Assembly: GCA_019055375.1 (NCBI GenBank)
Contig: JAHQIW010000088.1
Coordinates: 1-64,000, forward strand
Direction: 5' to 3'
Source: Parelaphostrongylus tenuis
Taxonomy: Eukaryota > Nematoda > Chromadorea > Rhabditida > Metastrongylidae
Length of the DNA stretch: 64,000 bases
Under the pieces are notes generated by a model. The model saw only the letters and a list, made by a program, of their open reading frames with translations. It had not been told where the DNA came from and made no database searches. Position numbers and translations under genes: made by a program. Below are positions 52,202 through 59,214 of this stretch, piece after piece (position 1 is the first letter of the stretch; every line of letters begins with the position of its first letter).

Positions 52202-55200
52202 TATACATATATGTATATATGTAGACGTATATATATGTGAATATATATACATATATATATATATATGTAAATATATATGTATGTATATGTAAATATATAC
52301 ATATACATTAGCTGTACATACTACGTGATTTATCCTCCATTCTCTTAGATACACTCAATACCAATAACGTCAAGTGACATGCAGAACTTTGATAGGTTAG
52401 TACGCGTCCCGTGATGGGTGAGATACGGGTTCGATTCCGTCTGAAGTTCAAAGTTTTGCGTATCACTCAACATTACTGAACTTATGGTTATAACATCATA
52501 CCACTGTTAAAAACCACTTCAATCAAAAGAATTTCTGTTGATTACACTATATATTGCTAAAATAATGATATGAAAAGTCGAATATCAAAAATTTCAGGTA
52601 TAATGCGTTACATGGGCGATGAACCCATTCGACGTGGTGAAACAATCACAGACTCAGTGTATCGTCTACTATTAATATGTCATAAATATCCAGCGCTACG
52701 TGATGAAGTATACTGCCAAATTATTCGTCAAACTACGAATAACAAATCCAGCAGGTGAGCAATTTCCTGTTCAATTCCAGTGTTCTTTTTTCTAGTCTTT
52801 CTTTGTTTTTATTGCTAATGTTGTTCATTATATATAGCACTTTGCATGTCGAACTTGTGTTATTGATGTGTTATGTTTTCAGGCAAGAGAGTTCCATACG
52901 AGGGTGGAGGTTGTTCTCAATACTTACAGCTTATTTTGAGTGTTCACTTGCCTTACGACCATATCTGATCAACTATCTTGCTGAAAATGCAGATGATTAT
53001 CGAAGAGCTTATCATGGTATATTCTTCATCACATCAAATGATACTACTTAAAACGTAAAGAACACCCTTCACCATTGGTATACATGTCGTGACATTGGCA
53101 CGGTTTGAGATGAGGCGTTCGCTGTTGACCACTTCTCGTAGGAATACGCTATAGATTCGACTCTATCAAGCATCGTCATAGTAATTATATGCATACTTAC
53201 TTTATATCATGACCTGCAGTGGCCGGCTGATGTTACAAATTTATGATTTTATGACTCTATGAAGATCTGGTACCTATTTGTCGACCTTAGAGGTATAGAG
53301 GGGCTAGTCAACCTAATGAATGAGACTCAATCGATGGCTTTTGTATAAAATTAGCCTCTAATTAATCCGCAATACGCGCCTAATCAAAGTAATCCTAATT
53401 ATGAGACTTTAGCCGCATTTATTCAATTTCAGACTGCTGCGTGCAGTTTCAGGTGAAATAATGTAAGACCTTAGTTACTACTTTTAGTTTGTAAGCTGTG
53501 CTGTTCGAGATGTTCTTGACTCAATTTGCTATGTAGTCTTTTGATGCACAAATGCGCAAAGTGATACATTTTCAATCGTTTTGCTTTATTTCAATTAATG
53601 TATCGTGTTTCCTGAATCTGCAGGAACCGCTCATCTCTGCTTACAAAATTTGAATCAGACGATGCGCTATGGTGGGCGGAAGCACTTGTTGAGTGGACTG
53701 GAAGTTGAAGAAATCACGGTAACTTTGTCCATCACGTTCTTGAAAATCTTTTCCAAATCATCACATTGAATAAGAATATTGAACATTATTTAGAATGGAA
53801 AAATTTTCAAACGTCAAGTGTACACACTTCCTGGAGGTATGAAGAAGGTGATCAACACAAGAAGCGTAACGGTGGCTGAAGAAGCCATTAGGGTTGGTTT
53901 CTCATTATTTTGTTATATCAGCAACTTTCAGTACTTCTTCAGGAACTCTGTTTGGAACTTAACATCAGGAGTCCATCAGAACAACAAGAGTTTTGCCTCA
54001 CCTACGTTCTTGAAAAAGGTAGAAAATTCTCAATTCAAGGTCTTCTCCCATTTATGGTCAAATCCTATTTCTTATGATTTCAGAAAATCGACTAGAATGC
54101 TGTGCGAACAACGACTACGTACTAGATATATGCACTGAGCTTGAACATAAACACCAACAATTTTACTTTTTGTTAAAGCGTTGCACATGGGTGCATCCAC
54201 TCAGGATGGATGATCAAGTGTATATTGATGTGATGTTTTATCAAGTAAGAAACATCCGTATTTTTCTTGAGTTGTGAAGTAGTTATATCTATCTTCTAGT
54301 TGACTACACAGGTAGTTTCCGATTACTTGCTTGGATCGTATCTGACTAGACAAGTTGGTGGTCAACTAAGCGCTACTACTTGTGATGACATCACGAGACT
54401 TGGCGCCTATCTCTATCTAGCAGCCAACGAAGGGCAGAAAATCAATGTTACCCCGTTAGTTTATGCTTATCGTTAGCTCATCATTAGGAACTGAGGTTGA
54501 AGTATCTTTGCAGACGAACAGTACAATCAGTGATACCATCAACAGTACTTGAATGTCCTTCACACTCAGCTGACACATGGGCAGATAAGATTAATCGGCA
54601 ATTACGATCAATGAATCTGAACATGACAAGTACACAAGCGAGGGCTGCATTTCTAGGTACGCAAAAGTTCATAGTGTGTTCAGCTAGATATTCATCTGCT
54701 ACCTTTTAGAGGTGCTTTCTAGCTGGCCATTGTTTGGCAGCACAGTGTTCTCGTTAGACGCTGTATCATGTGATGGGCAATCATTGTCACAACTAGAGTT
54801 AGCAGTTGGAAGGACAGGTGTAAAGCTTCTGAAGCCAAGAACTCGTGACACTTTGGAGCATTGGTCATACAACAAGGCATGTACTAAGAGATTATATTGA
54901 TATCGAACGCTTAGCTCATAGAGTCTGAGCAAGGTTGGTTGAGTCAGCACAAATATTGTAGCAAACGAATCGTAGACAGACTGTCGCCGAAACATCAGCG
55001 TACGATTCCAACTGGCTGTTTGTATTAACTCATCAACAGAAGTAACAACTACCAACCCTTTGCCGGCTCGCGGAGCTAAGTCTCTGAGATTTTTCTGTTG
55101 ACTTGGTACCGAAATTGATAAGAAGTTGGCCTTCGATTTACTACGAAATTTGCCACTGATAACCCACCTAATCAAAAGGTCACGCTAAACTTTGACTCCT

Positions 55201-55679
55201 TCCGATTGCTTGTGAACCTGTAACTGAAGTCGCAACTTTGCACAAGTCACTCGCTTCTAGAGCTCTGCATAGAGGAAGCATAACTATTTGGTGCTACTCT
55301 GCCGATGTCGATGTTGCTCTTAAGTTAAGATTAAATGTCTGGACTGACGTCTCACTCTGTGAACGAAGCATATTTGCTCTACTTCGTCCATCTACTATAA
55401 CAAACCTGCTATTTATAATGAAAAAATAAGAATATCTGCAGATAGTGTCAACGAAAACCGACAACCAAGGAGCCACTTTGGAAATGGTAGTGAGCGCTTC
55501 GACAGCTAATCTAACGTATGAGTTCCGCACCAACGAGGTTTGTGCTTTATCAGCGATGTGAGGATGACATGTTCGTCATTTTAACAATTTCAAGACATTT
55601 TTAGAGTTTTTCAATTGCTCGACTAGTTGGCCAGTACACATTCATCGTTGGCGAAAATCGAGGACTACTTAATGATTGA
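12359..55679 (+). CDS. hum-4: Unconventional myosin heavy chain, class XV/XII (HUM-4-like), complete gene
   Basis: Actin-based motor with a cargo-binding MyTH4/FERM tail. About 63 exons give about 2,580 residues in this order: motor, 2 IQ, MyTH4, partial FERM, linker, SH3, MyTH4, FERM. Exons are listed in the domain entries that follow; nearly all junctions are GT-AG and phase-consistent. The first ATG (12359) lies 8 bases after a TTCCAG acceptor, as in a trans-spliced nematode mRNA, but a further upstream exon is possible because the acceptor also fits an internal exon. The stop is at 55677-55679, and AATAAA follows at about 55840. The SH3 placed between two MyTH4-FERM units, and the segment before SH3 (RKEMFHPQEV), match class XV myosins; in C. 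elegans the corresponding gene should be hum-4. The name is an inference from architecture, while membership of the myosin family is certain. No in-frame stop breaks the assembled frame. Confidence 0.93.
13530..14095 (+). pseudogene. Mariner transposase fragment, degenerate
   Basis: Two mariner-like blocks are readable. The N-terminus, from the ATG near 13586, reads [16 protein letters not shown] followed by [16 protein letters not shown]; the central part near 13940-14090 reads [15 protein letters not shown], then [19 protein letters not shown] and ends at VAFNNP, where the match stops. The two blocks are in different frames with stops between, and the C-terminal catalytic residues are absent. 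It sits in the myosin intron between 13061 and 15013. Its N-terminus resembles that of the foldback at 39.0-39.4 kb. Confidence 0.7.
14150..14880. repeat. Foldback family 1, copy in myosin intron
   Basis: The left arm AGTAATCATCTGAAAGC ... CTACGTGGCCATTTTTG is matched in reverse by AAAAACGGCCACTTGTG ... CGAATGATTACTA near 14,710-14,765. The centre includes a GATCGATTGATAGCG segment shared with copies at 28.8 and 41.5 kb. It is a non-autonomous element with long subterminal inverted repeats; no coding capacity is seen. Confidence 0.65.
16043..17268 (+). mobile_element. Mariner (Tc1/mariner) copy, full length but inactivated
   Basis: The element is bounded by TA on both sides and by matching terminal inverted repeats: left CAGGGCGCGCAAAAAGTTT from 16045, right ending CTTCTTGCGCGTCCTG at 17266. 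The body is about 1.22 kb, the usual mariner length. Inside, translated fragments resemble the N-terminal helix-turn-helix part of a nematode mariner transposase ([29 protein letters not shown]). The catalytic half is broken by many stops and frameshifts and I cannot read an intact DDE/D triad. It lies in the myosin intron between 15668 and 17336, on the gene's strand. Confidence 0.85.
17336..20575 (+). CDS. hum-4: Myosin exons 6-9: switch I region and upper motor
   Basis: Exons 17336-17439, 17910-18090, 19922-20086 and 20456-20575. They encode the segment [19 protein letters not shown], corresponding to the usual ANAKT..NDNSSRFG (switch I), then [15 protein letters not shown], then [10 protein letters not shown] with LATILHLGN, then [16 protein letters not shown]. 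Switch I carries ATR in place of SSR, so the second conserved serine is threonine. Phases run 2, 0, 0, 0. A mariner copy sits in the intron before the first of these exons. Confidence 0.93.
18091..19921. other. Myosin intron, 1.8 kb
   Basis: Lies between exons ending 18090 and starting 19922. No repeat or coding signal was identified. Confidence 0.6.
22866..22973. mobile_element. 108-bp palindromic tRNA-box MITE
   Basis: Starts TACCC and ends GGGTA. The left arm (CCAATGATAAAGAGTGG, then CATTTGCGTCAGGTGA) is almost perfectly complementary to the right arm over about 45 bp. The short centre contains GTGGGTTCGAATATC, which matches a tRNA B-box. It is the smallest member of the tRNA-derived family described at 27.4, 30.2, 31.2, 34.0, 38.3, 46.8, 52.4 and 60.0 kb. 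It lies in a myosin intron. Confidence 0.8.
23196..23412. repeat. Foldback family 4
   Basis: The arms TTATTATTTGAGCCAACTTG and, on the right, TGTTGGCTCAAATAATAA are inverted. Inside, GTGCAGCCCGAAACACGTGT pairs with CACGTGTATTGGGCTCTAC. Confidence 0.7.
23518..23705 (+). mobile_element. Second tRNA-derived SINE family (copy 1)
   Basis: The head has an A-box-like TTAACACAGTGGTTAGACG and a B-box-like CCGATGGTTCGC. The body, ATGGCCCATCAAGCCATCC then GGTACCAGATGGTCC, is shared in reverse with copies at 26.65 and 31.41 kb. Confidence 0.65.
24446..30011 (+). CDS. hum-4: Myosin exons 10-18: switch II, actin-binding lower motor, converter and two IQ motifs
   Basis: Exons 24446-24628, 24691-24825, 26031-26129, 26238-26303, 26387-26527, 27911-28026, 28289-28459, 29634-29743 and 29825-30011. 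Switch II reads DCYGIE where DIYGFE is usual. Then come [15 protein letters not shown] (relay), [13 protein letters not shown], a shortened region [17 protein letters not shown], and HFIRCLKSN (usual phFVRCIKPN) with [11 protein letters not shown]. The last exon carries two IQ motifs, [15 protein letters not shown] and [11 protein letters not shown], which should bind calmodulin or light chains. All phases match. Residue changes are spread over P-loop, switch I and switch II, so catalysis may be unusual, but no invariant glycine, lysine or switch II glutamate is lost. Confidence 0.93.
26654..26848 (-). mobile_element. Second tRNA-derived SINE family (copy 2)
   Basis: On the - strand the head reads GGTGGCGCAGTGCTTAGAGG, CACACAAGGTCAGTGGTTCG, and the body continues to TGACTTGATACATCGATAGG. 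The body end and the head agree with the other two copies. Confidence 0.7.
27386..27775. mobile_element. tRNA-arm foldback element
   Basis: The left half carries a tRNA-like segment in reverse orientation (27,446-27,535) and the right half one in forward orientation (27,695-27,765, B-box-like GGATTCGAATACC). The outer ends match TTGAGTGGTATGCAAAAC against a right end reading GTTTTGCATATCATTGAG. The centre holds GTCAGCAATCAACGTCAACGG, shared with the copies at 34 and 38 kb. Both arms are followed outward by a tail with TTTATTNACCNCTTTTAG. Confidence 0.7.
28560..28850. repeat. Foldback family 1, left-arm copy
   Basis: Contains the family arm (AGTAATCATCCGCAAGC, GGCTACGTGGCCGTTTTTG, AAAATTATGC) and the centre (CGCGATCGATCC, ATCGCAGAACGCCGTG, CCACGGTCAGC). 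The right arm is missing, replaced by the CCCACA minisatellite. Confidence 0.6.
28846..28925. repeat. CCCACA-type minisatellite
   Basis: Degenerate tandem units built from CCCACACCCAGC, GCACAC and GCCCAG. About seven units are visible. Confidence 0.75.
29195..29345 (-). repeat. Three-copy repeat with conserved reading frame (copy 2)
   Basis: The - strand frame reads [20 protein letters not shown]. Copies at 5,387-5,560 and 47,695-47,868 give TRPMERYRKAISEIEKRSAS and [20 protein letters not shown] at the same place. The shared residues suggest a coding remnant of an unidentified mobile element. Confidence 0.5.
30247..30640. mobile_element. tRNA-arm foldback element with best-preserved tRNA-like arm
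   Basis: Terminal inverted repeats of about 60 bp begin ACATATATTCC and run into GGCCTCAGGCGGGAATCGA on each side. The right arm, 30,529-30,598, starts GCCTCGG and ends CTGAGGC, forming a seven-pair acceptor-like stem with one G-U, with an A-box-like GGTGTAGTGGTAGAGCA and a B-box-like GGAATCGATTCC. It is Gly/Glu-type in look, but not a convincing functional tRNA because the T-arm is rearranged. An AT microsatellite lies just inside the left arm. Confidence 0.75.
31186..31358. mobile_element. Short tRNA-box MITE
   Basis: The left end GCCCAGAGATGTAGAGTGAT and right end ATCACTCTACATCGCTGGG are inverted repeats. Between them lies one tRNA-like segment in reverse orientation (31,225-31,300, with a weakened B-box and GCGCGTGCTCGAACC). 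It represents a single-arm version of the family. Confidence 0.7.
31412..31600 (-). mobile_element. Second tRNA-derived SINE family (copy 3)
   Basis: On the - strand: CACACAAGGTCTATGGTTCG, ATGGCTCAACAAGCCATCC, then CCGGGATCGGTAGATACCAG and TGACTTGATACAGCGGGAGG. It directly follows a member of the first tRNA-derived family (31.19-31.36 kb). Confidence 0.7.
31767..34661 (+). CDS. hum-4: Myosin exons 19-23: post-IQ segment and first MyTH4 domain
   Basis: Exons 31767-31881, 31944-32144, 32945-33118, 33576-33736 and 34580-34661. MyTH4 begins at [10 protein letters not shown], continues [11 protein letters not shown] and [14 protein letters not shown], then [16 protein letters not shown] and [15 protein letters not shown]. 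MyTH4 domains bind microtubules or cargo and form a unit with the FERM domain that follows. The intron 31882-31943 is only 62 bases. The acceptor for 32945 (GTTAAG) was chosen because it gives correct phase and the expected spacing between NFK and the PILTP motif. A second phase-0 acceptor at 32858 would add 29 codons, the first of them from a mobile element that ends there. Confidence 0.88.
32560..32895. repeat. Foldback family 1, right-arm copy ending beside a MyTH4 exon
   Basis: Shows the reverse arm (GCGTTATAAAAGGGTC, AAAAACCGCCACG, CTTTCAAATGATTACTA) and the terminal part (CCAGCGAAAGGCGTCG, TTTGGTCCCCGCTAAC). The end lies about 50 bases before the myosin exon at 32945. Confidence 0.6.
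33900..34030. repeat. (TA)n microsatellite
   Basis: Long TATATA runs with GTATATGTA interruptions, joined to a tRNA-arm foldback. Similar runs occur at 8,711-8,748, 10,618-10,640, 34,255-34,300, 35,523-35,577, 42,888-42,922, 60,290-60,320 and 60,380-60,428. Confidence 0.9.
34030..34490. mobile_element. tRNA-arm foldback element
   Basis: The left arm in reverse orientation (34,060-34,140, GCAGGATTCGAACCCGC) and the right arm in forward orientation (34,390-34,465, GTGGTGTAGTGGTTAGCACG) flank a centre with GTCAGCAATTAGCCGTCAACGG and a TA microsatellite. The right end reads TTTTTCATATCACTCAACA, the family terminus. It lies in the intron before the myosin exon at 34580. Confidence 0.75.
35662..36466 (+). 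CDS. hum-4: Myosin exons 24-27: end of MyTH4 and truncated first FERM-like segment
   Basis: Exons 35662-35822, 35881-36009, 36074-36166 and 36231-36466. The reading [15 protein letters not shown] is the MyTH4-FERM junction, and [17 protein letters not shown] starts an F1-like lobe. [22 protein letters not shown] and [11 protein letters not shown] follow, after which the chain becomes Ser/Arg-rich ([15 protein letters not shown]) and does not show F2 or F3 lobe signatures. Class XV myosins also have a poorly conserved first FERM, so this may be ancestral. Phases 2, 2, 2, 1 join correctly. Confidence 0.85.
36516..46618 (+). CDS. hum-4: Myosin linker exons 28-43 (Pro/Ser/Gln-rich)
   Basis: Probable exons: 36516-36646, 37779-37831, 38120-38195, 39415-39571, 39676-39707, 39817-39990, 40433-40528, 40588-40698, 40757-40855, 43278-43455, 43526-43596, 43664-43716, 45372-45459, 45526-45696 and 46436-46618. 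The linker is low in recognisable domains: methionine/proline-rich ([13 protein letters not shown]), [12 protein letters not shown] (a short motif of the kind that occurs in class XV tails), [18 protein letters not shown], and a charged probable helix [19 protein letters not shown]. Individual exons are supported by frame and splice sites. Joins at 36516, 37779, 38120, 39676 and 46436 are uncertain. Another possible exon, 40907-40977, reads [15 protein letters not shown] but breaks the phase. Confidence 0.65.
37223..37566. repeat. Foldback family 2, second copy
   Basis: The left end AAGCCTCAGCACGAGGTG is mirrored by CACCTCGTGCTACAGGCTT on the right. Inner arms include TAATGTTTCGACG and CAAACGTTAGCTA. 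A lone right end (CTCGTGCTACAGGCTTGG) also lies near 29,073. Confidence 0.7.
38331..38712. mobile_element. tRNA-arm foldback element
   Basis: The left end TGTTGAGTGACTTACAGAAC pairs with a right end reading CATATCACTAAGCATTA. Inside, a reverse tRNA-like arm (38,355-38,435) and a forward one (38,613-38,685, CGGTAGTGCAGTGGTTGGCA and GCGGGTCCAACTCCCG) are separated by a centre with GCAACGAGCCGTC and GCCGTTAACGGT. The geometry is the same as at 27.4 and 34.0 kb. Confidence 0.75.
38979..39388. mobile_element. Mariner-derived foldback (hairpin MITE)
   Basis: The left half, read inward from 38981 (TTGGGTTAGCAAAAAATTC), is repeated in reverse complement in the right half down to GTCCAA at 39386, with matching landmarks TTTTCATGCATT, AGCAGCTTCTTTCGG and CACTTATACATTTGTT. 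Each arm is close to 200 bp with a short centre. The left arm contains a start codon and the opening of a mariner-like transposase ([18 protein letters not shown]). It appears to be two transposon 5' ends joined head to head. Its right end lies about 25 bases before the myosin exon at 39415. Confidence 0.75.
40856..43277. other. Myosin linker intron, 2.4 kb
   Basis: Contains foldback family 1, a TA repeat at 42.9 kb and a possible small exon at 40907-40977. Nothing else is recognised. Confidence 0.5.
41080..41800. repeat. Foldback family 1, two-arm copy
   Basis: The left arm (GTTAGCAATCATTCAAAGC, CTACTGCGCTACGTG) and the right arm (GCGTTATAAAAGGG, CAGTAGCCAGAAATTCG, GAATGATTACCAACACTC) are inverted. 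The centre (CCAACGCGAATCAATCGCGG, CCGCGGTCAGTAGG) matches the 28.8-kb copy. Confidence 0.65.
46821..46950 (-). mobile_element. tRNA-derived SINE, single arm
   Basis: Reads on the - strand: B-box-like GGGTTCGAGTCCC, then CTGACGCGAAAG and CATCACTTTACATCAAAGG. The 5' A-box half is eroded. The side chain AGCGGTTAAGTAAAAGAAT is the tail shared with other copies. Confidence 0.6.
47695..47868 (-). repeat. Three-copy repeat with conserved reading frame (copy 3)
   Basis: GGTTGAGCACGTCTCCTTGC is identical to the 29.2-kb copy. TGCGACGAGCATCACAACC is also shared. It lies in the myosin linker intron. Confidence 0.5.
48129..49621 (+). CDS. hum-4: Myosin exons 44-51: pre-SH3 module and SH3 domain
   Basis: Exons 48129-48216, 48276-48379, 48460-48595, 48721-48839, 48904-49028, 49100-49244, 49332-49418 and 49469-49621. 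[13 protein letters not shown] with DDVVNLL is the conserved class XV segment before SH3. [14 protein letters not shown] and the following exons form a compact repeat of hydrophobic strands. SH3 reads [19 protein letters not shown], then [21 protein letters not shown], the usual ALYDY, W.G and GLFP.NYV motifs in weakened form; it should bind proline-rich partners. Every junction is phase-correct. Confidence 0.93.
49660..50600. repeat. Foldback family 1, longest copy
   Basis: Arms at 49,670-49,860 and 50,390-50,560 are inverted (AAATGAAAAACTGGTCTC against GAGATCGGTTTTTCATTTG). About 500 bases lie between them. It occupies the whole intron between the SH3 exon and the second MyTH4. Confidence 0.65.
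50626..53016 (+). CDS. hum-4: Myosin exons 52-55: second MyTH4 domain
   Basis: Exons 50626-50782, 51323-51445, 52598-52754 and 52883-53016. Recognisable MyTH4 landmarks are [37 protein letters not shown] with [29 protein letters not shown], and [16 protein letters not shown] with LRPYLINYL. It is better conserved than the first MyTH4, with an intact MRYMGD helix. Phases 1, 1, 2, 1 are consistent. A foldback element occupies the intron before it. Confidence 0.95.
52162..52308. repeat. (TA)n microsatellite
   Basis: About 145 bases of TA/TATG repeats just upstream of a tRNA-derived SINE. Confidence 0.9.
52362..52545 (+). mobile_element. tRNA-derived SINE with complete tail
   Basis: The left end GTCAAGTGACATGCAGAACT is complementary to the internal GTTTTGCGTATCACTCAAC. 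The tRNA-like part has GGTTAGTACGCG and the B-box GGGTTCGATTCC. After it comes the tail ACATTACTGAACTTATG, ATAACATCATACCACTGTTA and ATCAAAAGAATTTCTG, the clearest copy of the family body. It follows a long TA microsatellite. Confidence 0.7.
53624..55679 (+). CDS. hum-4: Myosin exons 56-64: C-terminal FERM domain and stop
   Basis: Exons 53624-53718, 53794-53892, 53943-54018, 54084-54244, 54312-54454, 54514-54656, 54710-54876, 55442-55537 and 55605-55679. F1 contains [16 protein letters not shown] with [13 protein letters not shown]2 contains [23 protein letters not shown] and [12 protein letters not shown]3 contains [12 protein letters not shown] and [11 protein letters not shown] and ends [16 protein letters not shown]. 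The domain is full length and should bind cargo adaptors or membrane receptors. The intron after 54876 appears to begin with GC, not GT: the GT alternative four bases on would break phase with the next exon. Confidence 0.95.
54902..55085. repeat. Foldback family 3, second copy
   Basis: The left end CTTAGCTCATAGAGTC and right end GGCTCGCGGAGCTAAG are inverted. Internal CCGAAACATCAGCG and AACAACTACCAACCC match the 7.4-kb copy. It sits in the GC-AG intron of the myosin FERM domain. Confidence 0.6.
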
Positions 55680-55839
55680 TGTATTTCACTTATTTTTCAT
55701 ATATTTATATGTTTGTACACGTTGAATTTTTGCGTATACGAATAAGAATTCCAATACGTAGTAGGTGAGATATGATAAGCAAGTGCAGGCAATGATGAAG
55801 GGGTTCTACAAGTCTATCATAAAGCTGTGATATTTCTCC

Positions 55840-55845
55840 AATAAA
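55840..55845 (+). terminator. Candidate polyadenylation signal of the myosin gene
   Basis: AATAAA about 160 bases after the myosin stop codon. This gives a 3' UTR of typical nematode length. Only the hexamer supports it. Confidence 0.4.
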
Positions 55846-57467
55846 AGTAGGCTAACATATGCATGACCACCATGATGTACCTATATACTCAGTTGATAAA
55901 ATGCGCGACCACCTAGTCAGGAAAGGTGATCAATGTGAGCCGTCAAAGCCACTGCTATTTTAGTGAAGTATGCTGATTCTGTTTAAGGGAACTACACTAA
56001 TTATTCATGGCCGTATGTTACCACTGACTAAACAACCCGATTTTATGGGATCTGTGTATGAATGGGCATGTATGATACAGTGGTTATTGTTTTTCAATGT
56101 ATACCGAGTCGTTTGTTCAATCAGGCATCGCGGGCTCACCATGTTTTTTCATTCCCTCAACAGTGGACATAGGTTTCTAAACTTATTTGGGGGACTAGTA
56201 GCACTTATTTGAATTGTCGGTAGGCTCCGCAATTTACAGCTGTGTCAAATATGCGTCCAATCACCTCTAAAGTTTCCTGATGAAGTCAGATACATGGTAC
56301 ATGCCCAAAAATTTATACTACAACGGTAATTATATCCTTTTGTGCATAAAAATCATAGAGGACGAATTGTTAATTTTTTCTTTTGAATGATAGACGCATC
56401 ATGAAATTGGCGTCATTATGCATGGCAGAGGTGATTGAATGTATATTTGGCCTAAAATAACTTACGTGAGTTACCCACATATCAAATATCATGTGTTATC
56501 ATCTTTCTAGATGAGTCTAGTGATATCGACTTACACTGTGGGAATGGTCGATTTGTTACAGGATGCCATTAACCCACAAGGCAAATACATCCTGAGGTGT
56601 TTTGTAACCGACTCTGAACTCTCCTAAGAAAATTTCCATTAGCATTGACGTGGTATTGTAGTTGTGGAACATGGTGAGATTAAACAAGTTTGCTGTGGAT
56701 AAACTGGAACTGAGGGGGATTGAGTCGGTAGGATCGCAGTAGCCCTAACGACCAACCGCTAACTGCTGACCGATGACAAGTGACCTTCCTGTTTTCAAGG
56801 AAGTTTATATATCACTTTGCGGGCGATAAGGGTCAATATGACGTTCATCTGAGTGCGCCGTTCGGACGGGCTACGAAGAGTGGTGCGTGCTACAATGCAA
56901 ATTCGGGTTAATAAAGCTCTAAGAGGAAAATTGTCTTCAAAAAACGATGAAATGTCACTGATAAGACTCCTGAATGAATGATTTTGGCAAGATCAACGCT
57001 AATAATGCCCGAAATCTTTCTTTTTTTTCAAAAGAAAAAACCACATACTTTCAAAAAGAATTATATTCTAGCTGTTGTTGAGCATTGTCTCATAAATTCT
57101 TGATGTTTTTGTACTCATTAGATAGCTTGAGAAAGTCTGACTCTAATACTATGATTGTTGTTTAAGGATAATCCCACAGTACTATCTAATGAAAAATAGA
57201 TGATGTTTTGCAATCGCAATCCACTTTTCTAATCAAGAGCGGATTTTTTGGGTTAAATTATAATTGGATTCTTATAGACTTTTTTGCTAGAAAGACCTGA
57301 AATATCATTAATTGAACTTTTCTAGACGTATTTTTTTAAGAAAAGTAACGCTCAACTGTCTAGAAAATCCTTACTTATATAAACGATTTCTGTCGCATGC
57401 GAACGCATTTTAAAAATTGCGATCGTGAGACTTTGGTTTATTCCAGAAAAGGCCCATTCCATTAGAT
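55846..57467. other. Intergenic region after the myosin gene
   Basis: No exon-like run with splice phase and no repeat family recognised, apart from AT-rich stretches. Confidence 0.5.
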
Positions 57468-58388
57468 TACTAGTAATCATTCGATAGCTGAAATTAAGTG
57501 AACTTGAGTGGTGTATTTTATTTCTCAAATGGCTTATTTTTGCATTGTAGCAGTCGAAAGGGAATTTTCTCACATTTGAGGATTTCTCGCCAGATAAATT
57601 TTTTTATGAACAATTAGTAGCCAATTGCTAACGCAAATCTCAACGATTTCAAAGTCGTAGTTTATTTCTAGAGAGGACTCCAGAGAGGACTTTTAAGTGA
57701 GCTGTGGTAGTCAGGAGAAGATTGGGTATCGCACTCCAAAAGGTGGGATTTTGTAAAGTTGGCCTCACGTCACCTTTAGCACATCAGCTAGCTGCAAAAC
57801 GTAATCTTCTTTTGACTGCTACAGTACAATAAAGAGTTCTATTCAAAAACAAAGTTTTTGTGGAAATCGCTGAGATTTAAGCTATCGAGGAATTATTAGG
57901 AGTCCAGCGGAAAAGCTATAATTCAGTGGGAAATGCCTGAGTGTGAAAGATATTTTGATTTTTACTGTTAGAGCCCATTAAGGAAGCCATTTTGAAAATT
58001 GAGCATACCATCAAAGTTTCCAAGATTTAAACTATCGAATGGTTAATATGACTCCGACGAAAATCAGGAAACGCGTTTTTCCTAAGAGGTCAAAACAGGA
58101 TGCGGACATTGAAAATTATCCAAATTTGCGAAATTTAATCTTCTTCTAAACGTTACATTCCGAGGAATCCTTTGTCAAAATCAAGTACGCCATTGAAATT
58201 GCTAAGATTTTCTCTACCTAGTGATTATCAATTGCATGTGAAAGAAGCTTTATCTGGCGAGAAATGCTTGGATGTGAAACAAAATATCTTTTCGGCTGTT
58301 ACAGAGAGGAAAACAGTTTATTTAAGGAATAAAATACATCGTTCAAATTCACTTTATTTCAGCTATCAAGTGATTACTAAAACGTATT
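57468..58388. repeat. Foldback family 5
   Basis: TAGTAATCATTCGATAGCTG at the left end is mirrored by CAGCTATCAAGTGATTACTA at the right end; each arm is about 130 bp, with CTCGCCAGATAAA and TTTATCTGGCGAG as inner limits. The centre carries two further eroded copies of the arm motif (GCTATCGAGGAATTATTA, ACTATCGAATGGTTAATA). Confidence 0.65.
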
Positions 58389-59214
58389 TTACGTTCCTAC
58401 CAAAGGACTCAAACGGGGTGGAGATTACGGAAAAAAACCGTTATACCATCATCGCTTCTTCGTATCCCATAACTATGAATAGAGAATTTGAACCAAGTTA
58501 TGCACTGATCTGAGAGATGGAAATTGAACTGCACTAATGATCAAAAGATATCAAGACTTGTTGATGAAGTGGGATCGCATGCAACAAGAAGCACTATTTC
58601 TGACGATCTATTCATTGTTCTCCAATTTTCACATAGTATGATTAATTTTAAGCTCTTTTTGTAATAAAGTATACGCAAAAAGATGAAAGAAATAAAAGAT
58701 AAACTTGATTGAATTGTAGGTAAGTATGAATAAAATATCGTAGGAATGTTCGATAACGCTTTTACATATTGTCTTTTCATGAATATTTAATTTTTTCCTT
58801 TGAAAGTGTGGATGATGAATGGAGCAGTTACGTTATTTCTAATCAAATTAACCTTAGTGAGGTCTGTTCTAGCATATCCGACAATTTATTCGCACAGGAA
58901 TCCCACATATGGACGTCAAAAGTACAAATTTTGTTGGAAAACTACCACATTAGGATTGAAGCAGGCCTCAGCAGGCTCTCTTCGCAGCCGTTCGAGCCGC
59001 CCGCCAGCCGAAAATGACGCCGTCCGCAAAAGGATATATACCATAGATAAAGAGTTGGCTAGATAAAGCGCTAAAGCAAGCCTAAGGTCACATGAAAATC
59101 TACACACGCAAAGAGTTGTATGCGTTCAAAAGATGGTAGACCAAGATAACGGTCTAAAATTGTTGAACAGAAAGGATTATTTGCTCACACCAAATGGGAC
59201 AACGCCGTTCCACC
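58389..59214. other. Region between foldback 5 and the RTE fragment
   Basis: An open + strand frame, 58,800-59,066, includes RSRSSRPPAENDAVRKR. It may belong to the upstream part of the RTE fragment, but I cannot match it to the family. Confidence 0.3.
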
